Of a stretch of DNA of 47,727 nt, positions 33,945 through 43,518 are shown piece by piece (within the stretch, counting starts at the first letter, position 1; each line of letters starts with the position of its first letter). A program made the translations under genes and the position numbers. The notes below the pieces were generated by a model, which searched no databases, was not told where the DNA came from, and saw nothing but the letters and a program-made list of their open reading frames with translations. Source of the DNA: Bacteroidales bacterium (GTDB lineage Bacteria; Bacteroidota; Bacteroidia; Bacteroidales; WCHB1-69). The stretch lies in contig JAEEKX010000014.1 of assembly GCA_016288655.1 (NCBI GenBank), positions 1 through 47,727 of the forward strand, in the 5' to 3' direction.

Positions 33945-34970
33945 ATGTCGATCTATATACTTGGTGTAGAATCCTCATGTGACGACACTTCCGCGGCGGT
34001 CTTGGAAGGTACGACGATCTTGTCTAACGTCATTGCCTCCCAAAAGGTTCACGCCGAATATGGGGGCGTGGTTCCCGAGTTGGCGTCGCGTGCTCACCAG
34101 CAAAATATCATCCCCGTGGTAGACACTGCACTCAAGCGTGCAAAGATACACAAAAATCAAATATCCGCGATAGCTTATACAAATGGTCCCGGTCTTTTGG
34201 GTTCGTTGCTCGTAGGAAGTTCATTTTCTAAGGCAATGGCCTTCAGTCTCAACGTTCCGCTCATCGAAGTTGACCACCTGCAGGCGCATGTACTGGCCAA
34301 TTTTTTGGATAAAAATGGAGAGAAACGCGACAAACCCGACTTTCCGTTCCTCTGTCTGACGGTATCCGGCGGGCATACGTTGCTGTTGCGCGTACACGAC
34401 CATTTCGACATGGAAATCCTGGGGCGCACCATCGACGACGCTGCCGGCGAGGCGTTCGACAAGGGCGCCAAGATCCTCGGGCTGCCCTATCCCGGCGGTC
34501 CCGTCATCGACAAACTCGCCCACGAGGGCGATCCCAAGCGCTTTCCTTTCGCCATTGCCCACCTCCCTGGCCTCGACTACAGTTTCAGCGGGCTCAAGAC
34601 CTCCTTCCTATACTTCGTGCGCGATCAACTGCGCCTCCAGCCCAACTTCATCGAAGAGAACCTCGCTGACCTCGCCGCATCCTTGCAATATGCTATCATC
34701 AAGTCACTTACTAATAAGGTGGAGCGGGTGCTGAAGACCACTCGCGGGGAAGACCTCGTCATCTCCGGCGGCGTTTCCGCCAATAGCGGACTGCGCGCAG
34801 CCATGCAGCAACTCGCCGACAAGTACCACCGCCGTCTCTTTGTCCCTACCATCGACCTTACCACCGACAATGCTGCCATGGTTGCCGTGTGCGGCTATTT
34901 CAAGTTTCTGAAAAACGAATTTTCCACCATCCAAGCGGCACCCTATTCTGCCGCACGCACCTCATTATGA
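33945..34970 (+). CDS. tsaD: tRNA N6-adenosine threonylcarbamoyltransferase
   Basis: This 341-residue protein starts at ATG 33945, giving the family N-terminus ILGVESSCDDTSAAVLEG. The metal-binding HLQAH (His111, His115) and the ASKHA-type ISGGVSANSGLR and TDNAAM motifs are present. TsaD, with TsaB, TsaC and TsaE, makes t6A at position 37 of ANN-decoding tRNAs. Its stop overlaps the holA start (ATGA). It is the first gene of a five-gene operon. Confidence 0.97.
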   Translation: MSIYILGVESSCDDTSAAVLEGTTILSNVIASQKVHAEYGGVVPELASRAHQQNIIPVVDTALKRAKIHKNQISAIAYTNGPGLLGSLLVGSSFSKAMAFSLNVPLIEVDHLQAHVLANFLDKNGEKRDKPDFPFLCLTVSGGHTLLLRVHDHFDMEILGRTIDDAAGEAFDKGAKILGLPYPGGPVIDKLAHEGDPKRFPFAIAHLPGLDYSFSGLKTSFLYFVRDQLRLQPNFIEENLADLAASLQYAIIKSLTNKVERVLKTTRGEDLVISGGVSANSGLRAAMQQLADKYHRRLFVPTIDLTTDNAAMVAVCGYFKFLKNEFSTIQAAPYSAARTSL

Positions 34971-35959
34971 AAGCAACTTATAAAGACATCCTCGCCAAAG
35001 CCAAGAAGGGCGAATACGCACCCGTCTATATCCTTGCGGGGGAAGAGCCGATTTATATTGACAAGTTGGCCAACTTTTTCGAAAACAACGTGATGGACGA
35101 GCCGGATCGCGACTTCAACCAGGCCGTCTATTATGCCAAGGACATCACTCCCGAAGAGGTCATCGCCCAGGCCCGTGAATTTCCCTTCGGTGTGGAAAAA
35201 CGGCTCGTCATCGTCAAGGAGGCCAAGGAGTGGCGCAACCTTGACGCTATCAAATCTTATATCCAGAAGCCGACGGAGACGACCATCCTCGTCATCTGTT
35301 ACAAGTATGCCAAACTCAAGGAGACCAAGGCCTTCGAGCAGGCCGTGATCTACGAGTCGGCCAAGGTGCCCGACTACAAACTCAGCGGCTGGGTGGAGGA
35401 GTGCGCCAAGGAGCACGATTTCACCATCTCCAAGGACTCTGCCGCTCTGCTGGCCGAGTACATCGGCAACGACCTCACCCGCATCGACAACGAGTTTGCC
35501 AAACTCGCCATCATCATGCCCCAGAAGGGTGCCATCACCCCTGAAATCATCGAGAAATACATCGGCATCAGCAACCAGTACAACGTCTTCGCCCTCCGCG
35601 ATGCCATCACCGCCCGCGATGAGGCCAAGGCCTACCGCATCGTCAACGCCTTCAGCCAGAACCCCAAGAACAACCCCATCCAGGTCGCCATCGTCAATCT
35701 CTTCAACTTGTATAACTCCATGCTCAAATACCAACTCGCCCCTACTAAGAACCTCGATGAACAGAAGGCCTGCTTTGGATACAACCGCTCCGAAGCCCAA
35801 CTCCGTCGTGACATCGCCATCTCCGGCGGCTACTCCATGCAGATCCTTGTCCGCAACATCGGCATCCTGCGCGATTTCGATGCCCGCGCCAAGGGAGTGG
35901 ATAATGTCGCATCTGAAAGTGAATTATATAAAGAATTGGTTTATAAACTTTTACACTGA
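34967..35959 (+). CDS. holA: DNA polymerase III subunit delta
   Basis: This 330-residue protein opens with PVYILAGEEPIYIDKLANFF, the usual HolA beginning, then FPFGVEKRLVIVKEAKEW, and the third domain with AKAYRIVNAFSQNPKNNP. HolA is the subunit of the clamp loader that opens the sliding clamp. ATG 34967 overlaps the tsaD stop by 4 bp. The next gene begins after 5 bp. Confidence 0.93.
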   Translation: MKATYKDILAKAKKGEYAPVYILAGEEPIYIDKLANFFENNVMDEPDRDFNQAVYYAKDITPEEVIAQAREFPFGVEKRLVIVKEAKEWRNLDAIKSYIQKPTETTILVICYKYAKLKETKAFEQAVIYESAKVPDYKLSGWVEECAKEHDFTISKDSAALLAEYIGNDLTRIDNEFAKLAIIMPQKGAITPEIIEKYIGISNQYNVFALRDAITARDEAKAYRIVNAFSQNPKNNPIQVAIVNLFNLYNSMLKYQLAPTKNLDEQKACFGYNRSEAQLRRDIAISGGYSMQILVRNIGILRDFDARAKGVDNVASESELYKELVYKLLH

Positions 35960-35964
35960 TTTTT

Positions 35965-36360
35965 ATGAATGTAAGCAACCAAACGGAAGTCCGCGCCACC
36001 GCCCAGAAGGTGTATGAACTCCTCGGCGACTGCCGCCGACTGGGAAACTATCTTCCCGAGCAGGTGCAGGATTGGAAGGCCGAGGAGAACGCTTGTGAAT
36101 TCAGCATCCCTGGAGTGGCCAAAGCCAATGCGCATATCGTTGAAAAACAGCAGTTTGAAAAGATTTATTATCAAATAGACAACGACAAGAACGTGCCCAT
36201 GCACCTCCGCTTCGACATTGCAGGGCAAGGTGATGCCTGCACGCTGTCGGTGACCGTTGAGATTGACCTACCCATCTTTCTGGCACCCATGGTGAAAGGC
36301 CCGGTGCAGAAGGTGGTCGATCTCGCTTTGGAAAAGATTAAAACAGCCGCAGAACAATAA
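35965..36360 (+). CDS. SRPBCC (START/polyketide-cyclase-like) domain protein
   Basis: This 131-residue protein has a START-like pattern: a first strand and helix ([22 protein letters not shown]), alternating strands, and a long last helix ([21 protein letters not shown]). Such proteins bind lipids or other hydrophobic molecules. It lies tightly between holA (5 bp) and lptB (2 bp), so it is part of the operon. No specific function is known. Confidence 0.75.
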   Translation: MNVSNQTEVRATAQKVYELLGDCRRLGNYLPEQVQDWKAEENACEFSIPGVAKANAHIVEKQQFEKIYYQIDNDKNVPMHLRFDIAGQGDACTLSVTVEIDLPIFLAPMVKGPVQKVVDLALEKIKTAAEQ

Positions 36361-36362
36361 TT

Positions 36363-37166
36363 ATGGAAGAGCAGACACATATCATTCAGACCGACAAGTT
36401 GGTCAAGAAATACCGCAACCGCACCGTCGTCAACGAGGTGAGTATCAACGTGCGACAAGGGGAGATCGTGGGATTGTTGGGTCCGAACGGGGCAGGGAAG
36501 ACCACCTCCTTTTACATGATCGTCGGGCTGATCCGTCCGCTGTCCGGCCGGATTTTCCTGGACGACCAAGACATCACGGGGATGGCGATGTACAAGCGGG
36601 CACAGTTGGGGATTTCGTACCTCCCGCAGGAGGCCTCCGTCTTTCGGGATATGACGGTGGAGCGCAACATCCGTTCCATCCTGCAATTCTCCAATCGCAG
36701 CAATGCCGAGCAGAAGGAGCGTTTGGAGAGTCTGATTGAGGAGTTCCGGTTGCAGAAGGTGCGTAAGAACCTGGGCAAGAACCTCTCCGGTGGCGAGCGC
36801 CGCCGCACGGAAATCGCCCGCTGTCTTGCCGCCGATCCCAAGTTCATCCTCCTTGACGAGCCCTTTGCCGGCGTCGATCCGATCGCTGTCGAAGACATCC
36901 AATCCATCGTTGCCACGCTCAAGGATAAGAATATCGGCATCCTCATCACCGACCACAATGTGCATGAGACGCTTGCCATCACCGACCGCGCCTACATCCT
37001 GCACGAGGGCAACGTCCTTCGCACCGGAACCGCCCAGGAACTCGCCGACGACGAGTTCGTCCGCAAGGTCTATTTGGGCAAGAACTTCGAGTTGCGCAAA
37101 AGCAGTCCTGCCGACAACGGCGCGTCGTCCACCCCATCATCTTCCTCCACAAATCCCATGCCATGA
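36363..37166 (+). CDS. lptB: LPS export ABC transporter ATPase
   Basis: This 267-residue ATPase has Walker [12 protein letters not shown]-loop [18 protein letters not shown], signature [16 protein letters not shown], Walker [14 protein letters not shown] and the DHNV switch His. These match LptB closely; the YLPQE motif is typical. It powers extraction of LPS from the inner membrane with LptFG. A short Ser/Pro-rich tail past the usual end is odd but not a fusion. Its stop overlaps the lnt start by 4 bp. Confidence 0.95.
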   Translation: MEEQTHIIQTDKLVKKYRNRTVVNEVSINVRQGEIVGLLGPNGAGKTTSFYMIVGLIRPLSGRIFLDDQDITGMAMYKRAQLGISYLPQEASVFRDMTVERNIRSILQFSNRSNAEQKERLESLIEEFRLQKVRKNLGKNLSGGERRRTEIARCLAADPKFILLDEPFAGVDPIAVEDIQSIVATLKDKNIGILITDHNVHETLAITDRAYILHEGNVLRTGTAQELADDEFVRKVYLGKNFELRKSSPADNGASSTPSSSSTNPMP

Positions 37167-38812
37167 AAACACTTGTCCGCCTTGGTCTTTCACTTCTGTC
37201 GGGCGTCCTGCTATGGCTCTCCTGGCCGCCGCACGGTTTCCCGCTGCTGGCTTTCTTCGCCCTCGTGCCGCTGTTGTGGGTAGGGGAGACGGTGGCAGCC
37301 GAGTCGCCCCGCTTCCCGCTCTTCAAGGGAATGGGATACGCCTATCCCGCCTTCCTTGTCTGGAACGCCTGCACCACGTGGTGGGTATGGAACAGCACGC
37401 CCGAAGGATCCATCGCCATGATGTTGTTGAACTCGCTCTTCATGGCCATCGTCTTCGGCGCTTGGGTGCGTTTTCGCACGCTGAAATTGCCCGCGATCAC
37501 CTCGCCCGTCGCCTTTGCCTCCTTCTGGTGCTCCTGGGAGTTCCTGCATCTCAACTGGGACATCTCCTGGCCCTGGCTCAACCTGGGAAATCTATTCTCC
37601 TCCTGCACGGAATATGTACAATGGTATGAGATCACCGGCGCTTTCGGCGGCACCCTCTGGGTCATCGTCGCCAACTTCCTCGCGCTCTTCTTCCTTCAGG
37701 CGCTGCGCACGTCCGGGCGCATCATTCTCGGCATCTCTTGTCTGCTCTGGATTGTCCTCCCCGCCACCGCCTCCCTTATCCGCTACCATACTTATGACAT
37801 GCCCAACGAAGATAGCGCGAAGTCTATTGAAGTGGTTGTGGTACAACAGAATACGGATCCGTGGGTGGAAGAGTATGCCATGACCAACCAGGAGCATGCT
37901 GCCCGTTTGCTCTCCGTTGCCCGCCCGCTCATCACCGAGCATACCGACTTGGTGGTTTGTTCCGAGTCGGCCATTGCCAACACGTTGTTGTACGAGCGTT
38001 TGATGTTGGGCCGTGGACGGGAAAGCCAAGTCTATAGCGCCTTCGACCTCTTCGACACCACCATCCTCACCCATCCCGAACTCAACTTCATCTTCGGCAC
38101 TTCCGTTGCCCGTTATTATGAGACCAAGGCCACGCCGACGGCTCGTTTTATGGAACATGCCATTGGGAAACAGTATGTCGATTATTTCAACGCTTCGGCG
38201 TGCTACAACCGCTATGGCGTCACGGGGCTTTATTATAAAAGCAAATTGGTGCCGGGTGTGGAGAAGATGCCCTATCCGAAGGTGTTCGGCTTCTTGGAGG
38301 ATTTGGCTGTCGATTTGGGCGGTACCAGTGGCTCGTTGGGCGAGGATACCGAGCAGCGTTGTTTTCAACTGGCAGAGAAACAGGCGCTTATAGGATGCCC
38401 CATCTGTTATGAGTCCGCCTACGGTGAGCACTTCGGCAAGTTCGTGCAGAACGGCGCGCAGGCGATGGCTGTCATCACCAACGACGCCTGGTGGGGGGAG
38501 ACGCCCGGTCACCAGCAGCATTTCCTTTTCTCGAAACTGCGTGCCGTGGAGAGCCGTCGTACCATCATGCGTGCTGCCAACACGGGCATCTCGGCCTTCA
38601 TCGACGAGCGTGGCGACGCCCATCAGGTCACCCGATACGGCGAGCGCACCGCCATCCGCCAGAGGGTTCTGTTGAACGACCACCTGACCTTTTACACCCG
38701 TTACGGCGACTATCTCGCCCGTTTCTGCGCTTTCCTCGCCGCTGCAATCGTTCTCGCCGGCGTGGTCATCCGCATCGGACGCCGTAGGTCGTTGAAGGTG
38801 AAGGTGGATTGA
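37163..38812 (+). CDS. lnt: Apolipoprotein N-acyltransferase
   Basis: This 549-residue protein has several N-terminal TM segments (about 1-200) and a nitrilase-like periplasmic domain. Triad: Glu268 in [10 protein letters not shown], Lys359 in [14 protein letters not shown], and Cys415 in [10 protein letters not shown]. The usual VPFGE motif reads VPGVE. A last TM helix is near residues 520-540. Lnt adds the third acyl chain to lipoproteins. It overlaps lptB by 4 bp and ends the operon before a strong terminator. Confidence 0.93.
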   Translation: MKTLVRLGLSLLSGVLLWLSWPPHGFPLLAFFALVPLLWVGETVAAESPRFPLFKGMGYAYPAFLVWNACTTWWVWNSTPEGSIAMMLLNSLFMAIVFGAWVRFRTLKLPAITSPVAFASFWCSWEFLHLNWDISWPWLNLGNLFSSCTEYVQWYEITGAFGGTLWVIVANFLALFFLQALRTSGRIILGISCLLWIVLPATASLIRYHTYDMPNEDSAKSIEVVVVQQNTDPWVEEYAMTNQEHAARLLSVARPLITEHTDLVVCSESAIANTLLYERLMLGRGRESQVYSAFDLFDTTILTHPELNFIFGTSVARYYETKATPTARFMEHAIGKQYVDYFNASACYNRYGVTGLYYKSKLVPGVEKMPYPKVFGFLEDLAVDLGGTSGSLGEDTEQRCFQLAEKQALIGCPICYESAYGEHFGKFVQNGAQAMAVITNDAWWGETPGHQQHFLFSKLRAVESRRTIMRAANTGISAFIDERGDAHQVTRYGERTAIRQRVLLNDHLTFYTRYGDYLARFCAFLAAAIVLAGVVIRIGRRRSLKVKVD

Positions 38813-38817
38813 TGGCA

Positions 38818-38850
38818 TAAAAAAAGTGCGATGAAAGTCGCACTTTTTTT
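38818..38850. terminator. Bidirectional intrinsic terminator between lnt and the CUB/T9SS-B gene
   Basis: An extended stem AAAAGTGCGA/TCGCACTTTT has a 6-nt loop, with A-run on the left and T-run on the right, so it works on both strands. It separates two convergent genes. Confidence 0.9.
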
Positions 38851-38871
38851 ATGGAATCTTGTGGATTTTCT

Positions 38872-41800
38872 TTACAGCACTGTAATGGAGCCGCTGAGCA
38901 CCATCTTCTCGTGTCCGGTCGTTTTCAGGTCGATGCGGTAATTATAGACGCGCCCGCTGAGGATCTTGCCGTTCACGTTGCCGTCCCATTCGAAGTTCGG
39001 GTCAAGTGAATGGAAGACCACGCGGCCCCAACGGTCGAAGATGTGGACCTCGAACTCAGCGATGTCCTTTGTCGTGGGCAACTTGAACACGTCGTTGATG
39101 CCGTTGTTGTCGGTCGGCGTGATGGAGTTGGGCAGGTAGATGTTGAACGGGCAGACGTCGTGGATGGTGATTTCGCCGCTGTTGGTGCACCCGTTGAGGG
39201 AGGCGGTGACGCTGTAGGTGCCTTCGTCGGATACGGTGATGTGCTGCGTGTTGGCGCCGGTGCTCCACATGTACGTGCAGTTGCTTTCAGGAACCGAGAT
39301 GACAGCGTCGCCATCGTCCTCGAAACAGTGGTTGTACGGGCGGCCCAGACTGGTGTTGGGCAGCGGCTTCACCACTAAGTTCACCGTTATGGTGCTGTCG
39401 CAATGGTACTGGTTGGGGCGGACGATGGAGTAGGGGAAGGTGCCGGCGGAGAGTTGCGGCGGCAGGTTGAAGCCGTGCTCGTGGTAACTGTCGCCTTGGC
39501 AGACCGAGTCGGTGAAGGTATAGGTGGATGTCGGTGAAATGACCACCTCTTGCTCGATGACGACTTCGCATCCGTCGGCGGCGATGGAGTGCAGGGTATA
39601 GGTGGTAGTGGTTTGAGGTGTGACATAGACAGAGGGGTTCTGACTGATGAGGTCAGTGCCTTGGTACCAGTCGTAGGTGTTGCCTCCAGTGGCCGACAGG
39701 GTGGTGCCTTCGCCGAGGCAGATCGACGTGTCGCCCGAGATGACCGGGTAGTTGCCCAGCAGGTCGATGGTGAATGTGGTGGTGTCTTGGCACTGGTCTT
39801 CGCTGATGCCGGCGATGAGGGTGACTACGTAGTTCCCCGGACCGGGAAACTCGTGGATGGGATTGTACTCATTGGAGGTGGTGCCGTCGCCGAAGTCCCA
39901 GTGGGCGGTCTCGCACGGCTCGTTGGTGGGCAGCGGATTCTCGCCATCGGCAGAGACCGCGCTGGTGTTGTTCATCGCAAAACTCCAGGTGCAGCCGTCA
40001 CGCTCGGGGGCGAAACTGGCCAGCGGATAACGGGCCGTCATGCTCGTCCTCAGGTCAAATCCGCAGTTCGGATTGCCGATGAAGGAGACGTGGCAGCAGA
40101 GGATCATGTCGTCACCTGTCGGAGTTACGGTCACCGATTGCTCGTTGGAGATGATCTGCCCGGGGTTGCGTTCGTAGTACCATGCATAGTTGAAGCCGGC
40201 AGGCGCCGTGTAGGTGTTGGCCAACATCTCGCCGCACGATTCCGCAAGGATGGTACGACGTTTACAGTTCATAGTGAAATAGGCATAGCCGAAGTGCGCA
40301 CCCTGCGAGCAGTCGTAGGTGGTCATACGTGTGCGGATGGTCTGTCCGTGATATGCCGAAACGTCGAAGCCGACATAGGTCCAGTCTTTCCAGTAGAGCG
40401 TCTCTCCGCTGTAGGTGATTTGGTTCCAGCCGGTGGTCGTATTGCCCGAGATGAAACTCGCATATCCGCAGGTGGCGTCGATGCGGTTGCCATTCTGGTC
40501 CAACAGTTCGAAGTCGAAGCGGGGCTGCTCGTCGGGGTCGTGCCCGGTCGGGTTCTGCAACACGGCGGCGTACTTCAACAACAGGATGTCCGCCTCGGTG
40601 GTATCGACGAGAAAATCATAGGCGATACTCTCAGCTTCGGAACTGGTTTCCCAGTTGCCCAAACGCACGGAGTAGAGTTCGCACGGCGGCACCGTCATCA
40701 GTCCGCCGTTGGTGCGCGGGTCGGGTTCGCTCATGAAGTGGACGGTGTGACGGCTGGTGGAGGCCTGGTAGCCGTTGTCCACAATGCCGGTGGTCTGATA
40801 CGGATTGCTTGTGGTACCGTAGGTGCCGATGATGTTGCTGGCGGTGAGGTCGGTGAAGTCGAGACAGGGGGCGGCATCGGGCACGCAGAAGGAGACCAAG
40901 CCCGGGTTCTCGTCGGTGATCACGCCGTCGTCGCCGCAGTCGTAATAGACATAGATGTCGTAGGTGTTGAGCGGCGTCAGCCCTAAGATTTCGTACTCGT
41001 TGCCGGAGACCACCACGGTGGTTCCGGTGCCGGGAGTGAAGCCGTGGGGACCGTATTCGATGATGTAGTGCTGTACGGTCGGGTCGAGGGAGGGCGTCCA
41101 TGACACGACCACGCCGTTGACGCTTTGGGTGACTTGGATGCCGTAAGGAGCGCCGCCGCAGGTACAGCCGCCACGACAACTGACAGTGAATGCGAATCCG
41201 GAGCGCACGACCGAACCGTCAGTGGTGAAACGGATGGTTAGCGGACCAGCGGTGGAGGTGACATCGACAGAGCCCGTGCCTTGATACTGCCCCACCTGCG
41301 GGCTGTTCACGTCGGGACCGTCGTAGATGTAAATGTGGTCACAACAGTTTTCGGTGTCGAAAGGCCCTTCGATGTGCAACACGCAACTGTTGTTCTCCGG
41401 GAAGATGGTCAGGGTGCCGCTGTTGGAGTTGGAGTAGTCGCCGCTCTCACCGCCGTTGTCGTAGATGACGCCCTCGCAGGAGGTGGCGGTCTGAGTGCCG
41501 GTGGCGGGCACGATCAGGTTGATGGAGGGAACCGCGCTCACCATTGTGGGCGTCTCGGTGGTCACAACGTGGTCGCCACCACAGTCGTACCATACGTAGA
41601 AGTCGTAGTTGGTACCGTTCACCAACCCGTTGATGATGTAAGAAGTGCTGGTGGTATAGACGGTGGTTCCATTACCCGGAGTGAAGCCGTGCGGACCGTA
41701 CTCGATGATGTAGCCGCTGATGTCGGCGTTGTTGGGATTCGTCCAGGAAACCGTGACGCAGTGGTTGCCGGGAGCCGCCTGCACGCCGTAGGGACCGCCG

Positions 41801-42234
41801 CAATTGCAGCCGCCCACGCAGGTGAGCGAGAGCGCGAAGCCGCTGCGCACCACCGAACCGTCACTGTGGAAGTAAAGGTACATCGAACCGGAAGAGGCCG
41901 TGACATCCACGTTGCCCGTGCCCGTGCAGTAGGCCAACTGCGTGCCCGACGTGCTCGTGCCGTCGTAAATGTACAGGTAATCGAAGCTGCTCTCCGTGTT
42001 GTAGTCGCCACTGATGTGCGGCAGACACCCCGGCTGGTCTGACGTGATGAGCATGTATCCATTGCAACTGTTGGAGTAGTCTCCCGTTCCGCCCGGATCA
42101 TATACCGTTCCGCCACAACCGGTTACGTTGATCGTACCCGATGACGGAATGGTGTAGGTCTGTGCACTCACGGTCGCCCCGAAGAGCAACATGCAAAACA
42201 TAATGACGAAAATGTGGCGTATCTGATGGCTCAT
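38872..42234 (-). CDS. Secreted T9SS type B protein with duplicated CUB and fibronectin III domains and PKD domains
   Basis: This 1120-residue protein starts at ATG 42234 (MSHQIRHIFVIMFCMLLFGA signal peptide). CUB-like domain 1 (YDPGGTGDYSNSCNG, FDYLYIYDG, SVVRSGFALSL) is followed by a Cys-rich link (GGCNCGG) and a fibronectin III domain (YIIEYGPHGFTPG). The pair is then repeated (GGESGDYSNSNSG, IYIYDGPDV; GGCTCGG; YIIEYGPHGFTPG). A 200-residue beta domain, a PKD domain (AHWDFGDGTTSNEYNPIHEF) and Ig-like segments follow. The end, LPNSITPTDNNGINDVFKL, FDRWGRVVFH, is a type B sorting domain. Likely a large surface adhesin; no enzyme motif was seen. Confidence 0.88.
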   Translation of the reverse strand: MSHQIRHIFVIMFCMLLFGATVSAQTYTIPSSGTINVTGCGGTVYDPGGTGDYSNSCNGYMLITSDQPGCLPHISGDYNTESSFDYLYIYDGTSTSGTQLAYCTGTGNVDVTASSGSMYLYFHSDGSVVRSGFALSLTCVGGCNCGGPYGVQAAPGNHCVTVSWTNPNNADISGYIIEYGPHGFTPGNGTTVYTTSTSYIINGLVNGTNYDFYVWYDCGGDHVVTTETPTMVSAVPSINLIVPATGTQTATSCEGVIYDNGGESGDYSNSNSGTLTIFPENNSCVLHIEGPFDTENCCDHIYIYDGPDVNSPQVGQYQGTGSVDVTSTAGPLTIRFTTDGSVVRSGFAFTVSCRGGCTCGGAPYGIQVTQSVNGVVVSWTPSLDPTVQHYIIEYGPHGFTPGTGTTVVVSGNEYEILGLTPLNTYDIYVYYDCGDDGVITDENPGLVSFCVPDAAPCLDFTDLTASNIIGTYGTTSNPYQTTGIVDNGYQASTSRHTVHFMSEPDPRTNGGLMTVPPCELYSVRLGNWETSSEAESIAYDFLVDTTEADILLLKYAAVLQNPTGHDPDEQPRFDFELLDQNGNRIDATCGYASFISGNTTTGWNQITYSGETLYWKDWTYVGFDVSAYHGQTIRTRMTTYDCSQGAHFGYAYFTMNCKRRTILAESCGEMLANTYTAPAGFNYAWYYERNPGQIISNEQSVTVTPTGDDMILCCHVSFIGNPNCGFDLRTSMTARYPLASFAPERDGCTWSFAMNNTSAVSADGENPLPTNEPCETAHWDFGDGTTSNEYNPIHEFPGPGNYVVTLIAGISEDQCQDTTTFTIDLLGNYPVISGDTSICLGEGTTLSATGGNTYDWYQGTDLISQNPSVYVTPQTTTTYTLHSIAADGCEVVIEQEVVISPTSTYTFTDSVCQGDSYHEHGFNLPPQLSAGTFPYSIVRPNQYHCDSTITVNLVVKPLPNTSLGRPYNHCFEDDGDAVISVPESNCTYMWSTGANTQHITVSDEGTYSVTASLNGCTNSGEITIHDVCPFNIYLPNSITPTDNNGINDVFKLPTTKDIAEFEVHIFDRWGRVVFHSLDPNFEWDGNVNGKILSGRVYNYRIDLKTTGHEKMVLSGSITVL

Positions 42235-42312
42235 GGATGAATTTTTTTTATTCCTTTTAAGTTGATGATATGACAATATATTTCTTTTACCTAAAAAACG
42301 AAAAAATGTTGC

Positions 42313-43518
42313 CTAAATTTGTGAATTTTTTTGTTTCGTGAAAAATGAGGTCACGCGGTCGAAAATGCCGGTGAGATAGGCGAGGGTCATTCCGTAGTTG
42401 CTGACGGGTACGCCCGCCTCCTTCAACGTCTCCACGCGGTTCCACAACTGACGGCGGGTGACCATACAGCCGCCGCATTGGATGGCAAAAGCGTAATTGT
42501 CAAGGTTTTGCGGTAGCGGTGCCAAGGCAGCCACGAACACAAATTGTAGCTTCTTGCCCGTTTTTTTCTGTAAAAGCGTGGGAATCTTATGCCGCCCGAT
42601 GTCGTCGCAGGTGGCCGTGTGGGTACACGACTCCAACATCAGGATTTTATCATCATCTTTCAGATTGTCAATATATTGTGTATTGTTTATGAAAAGGTCG
42701 AAATGCCCTTTCGCACGCGCTAGCACGATGCTGAAACTGGTGAGTGGTACCTCGGCGGGCACCTGCGGCGCCACCTGAGCGAAAACCTGGCTGTCGGTGA
42801 CCACCAGCGCGGGTGTCTGCCGCTTCAGGAAACCGTCCAACTCCTCGGGCTGCATCGCCACGGGAATGGCGTGATGGTCGAGTAGGTCGCGGATGACTTG
42901 CACCTGCGGACGGATGAGCCGACCCGCCGGCGCCTCCGAATCCTGCGGCATCACCAACGCCACCCATTCGCCGCGTTGCACGAGGTCGCCCAACAAGGTC
43001 CCCTCTCCCTCTTTCTCCGGCACCAAAGTCACCAATGCTTCCACCACCTTTTCGATTCCCGTCGGCGTAACCGCGCTGCACTCCACCACGGGCGCCCCCT
43101 GCGATTCCAATTGGGTGCGGAGGGTTGCCGACAGCGTCTCCTCATCGCTTTTGTTATGGACGATGAGGAAGGGGAGCTTCTTGTTTTTGAAAGATGTAAT
43201 TAATTCTATATCAGATTTTTCAATGGTATTATGGGAAATGACCAAAATGGCGGCGTCGATGCTGTCAATGGCTTCCAACGAACGCCCGACGCGCTGTTGA
43301 CCGAGGGCGCTGCCCAAGTCGTCGATGCCGGCGGTATCCACCAGCACCGCGGGGCCGATGCCCAAAATCTCAATGCTCTTCTTCACGGGGTCGGTGGTCG
43401 TCCCCGGAATGGACGACACGATGGCTAAATCCTGCTTGGCGATGGCGTTCAACAAGGCACTCTTGCCTTGGTTACGCCTGCCGAAAATCCCTATGAATGT
43501 GCGTTTTATGCCTGTCAT
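42313..43518 (-). CDS. hydF: [FeFe]-hydrogenase maturation GTPase HydF
   Basis: This 401-residue protein starts at ATG 43518, giving MTGIKRTFIGIFGRRNQGKS with G1 at residues 13-20. GTTTDP, DTAGIDD and NKSD complete the GTPase motifs. The C-terminal part has CTHTATC and CGGCM, the 4Fe-4S ligands of HydF. HydF is the scaffold that carries the diiron precursor to the hydrogenase. Its start overlaps the stop of the LTA-synthase-like gene (ATGA), so translation is coupled. An upstream extension to 43665 lies in that gene and is rejected. Confidence 0.95.
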   Translation of the reverse strand: MTGIKRTFIGIFGRRNQGKSALLNAIAKQDLAIVSSIPGTTTDPVKKSIEILGIGPAVLVDTAGIDDLGSALGQQRVGRSLEAIDSIDAAILVISHNTIEKSDIELITSFKNKKLPFLIVHNKSDEETLSATLRTQLESQGAPVVECSAVTPTGIEKVVEALVTLVPEKEGEGTLLGDLVQRGEWVALVMPQDSEAPAGRLIRPQVQVIRDLLDHHAIPVAMQPEELDGFLKRQTPALVVTDSQVFAQVAPQVPAEVPLTSFSIVLARAKGHFDLFINNTQYIDNLKDDDKILMLESCTHTATCDDIGRHKIPTLLQKKTGKKLQFVFVAALAPLPQNLDNYAFAIQCGGCMVTRRQLWNRVETLKEAGVPVSNYGMTLAYLTGIFDRVTSFFTKQKNSQI

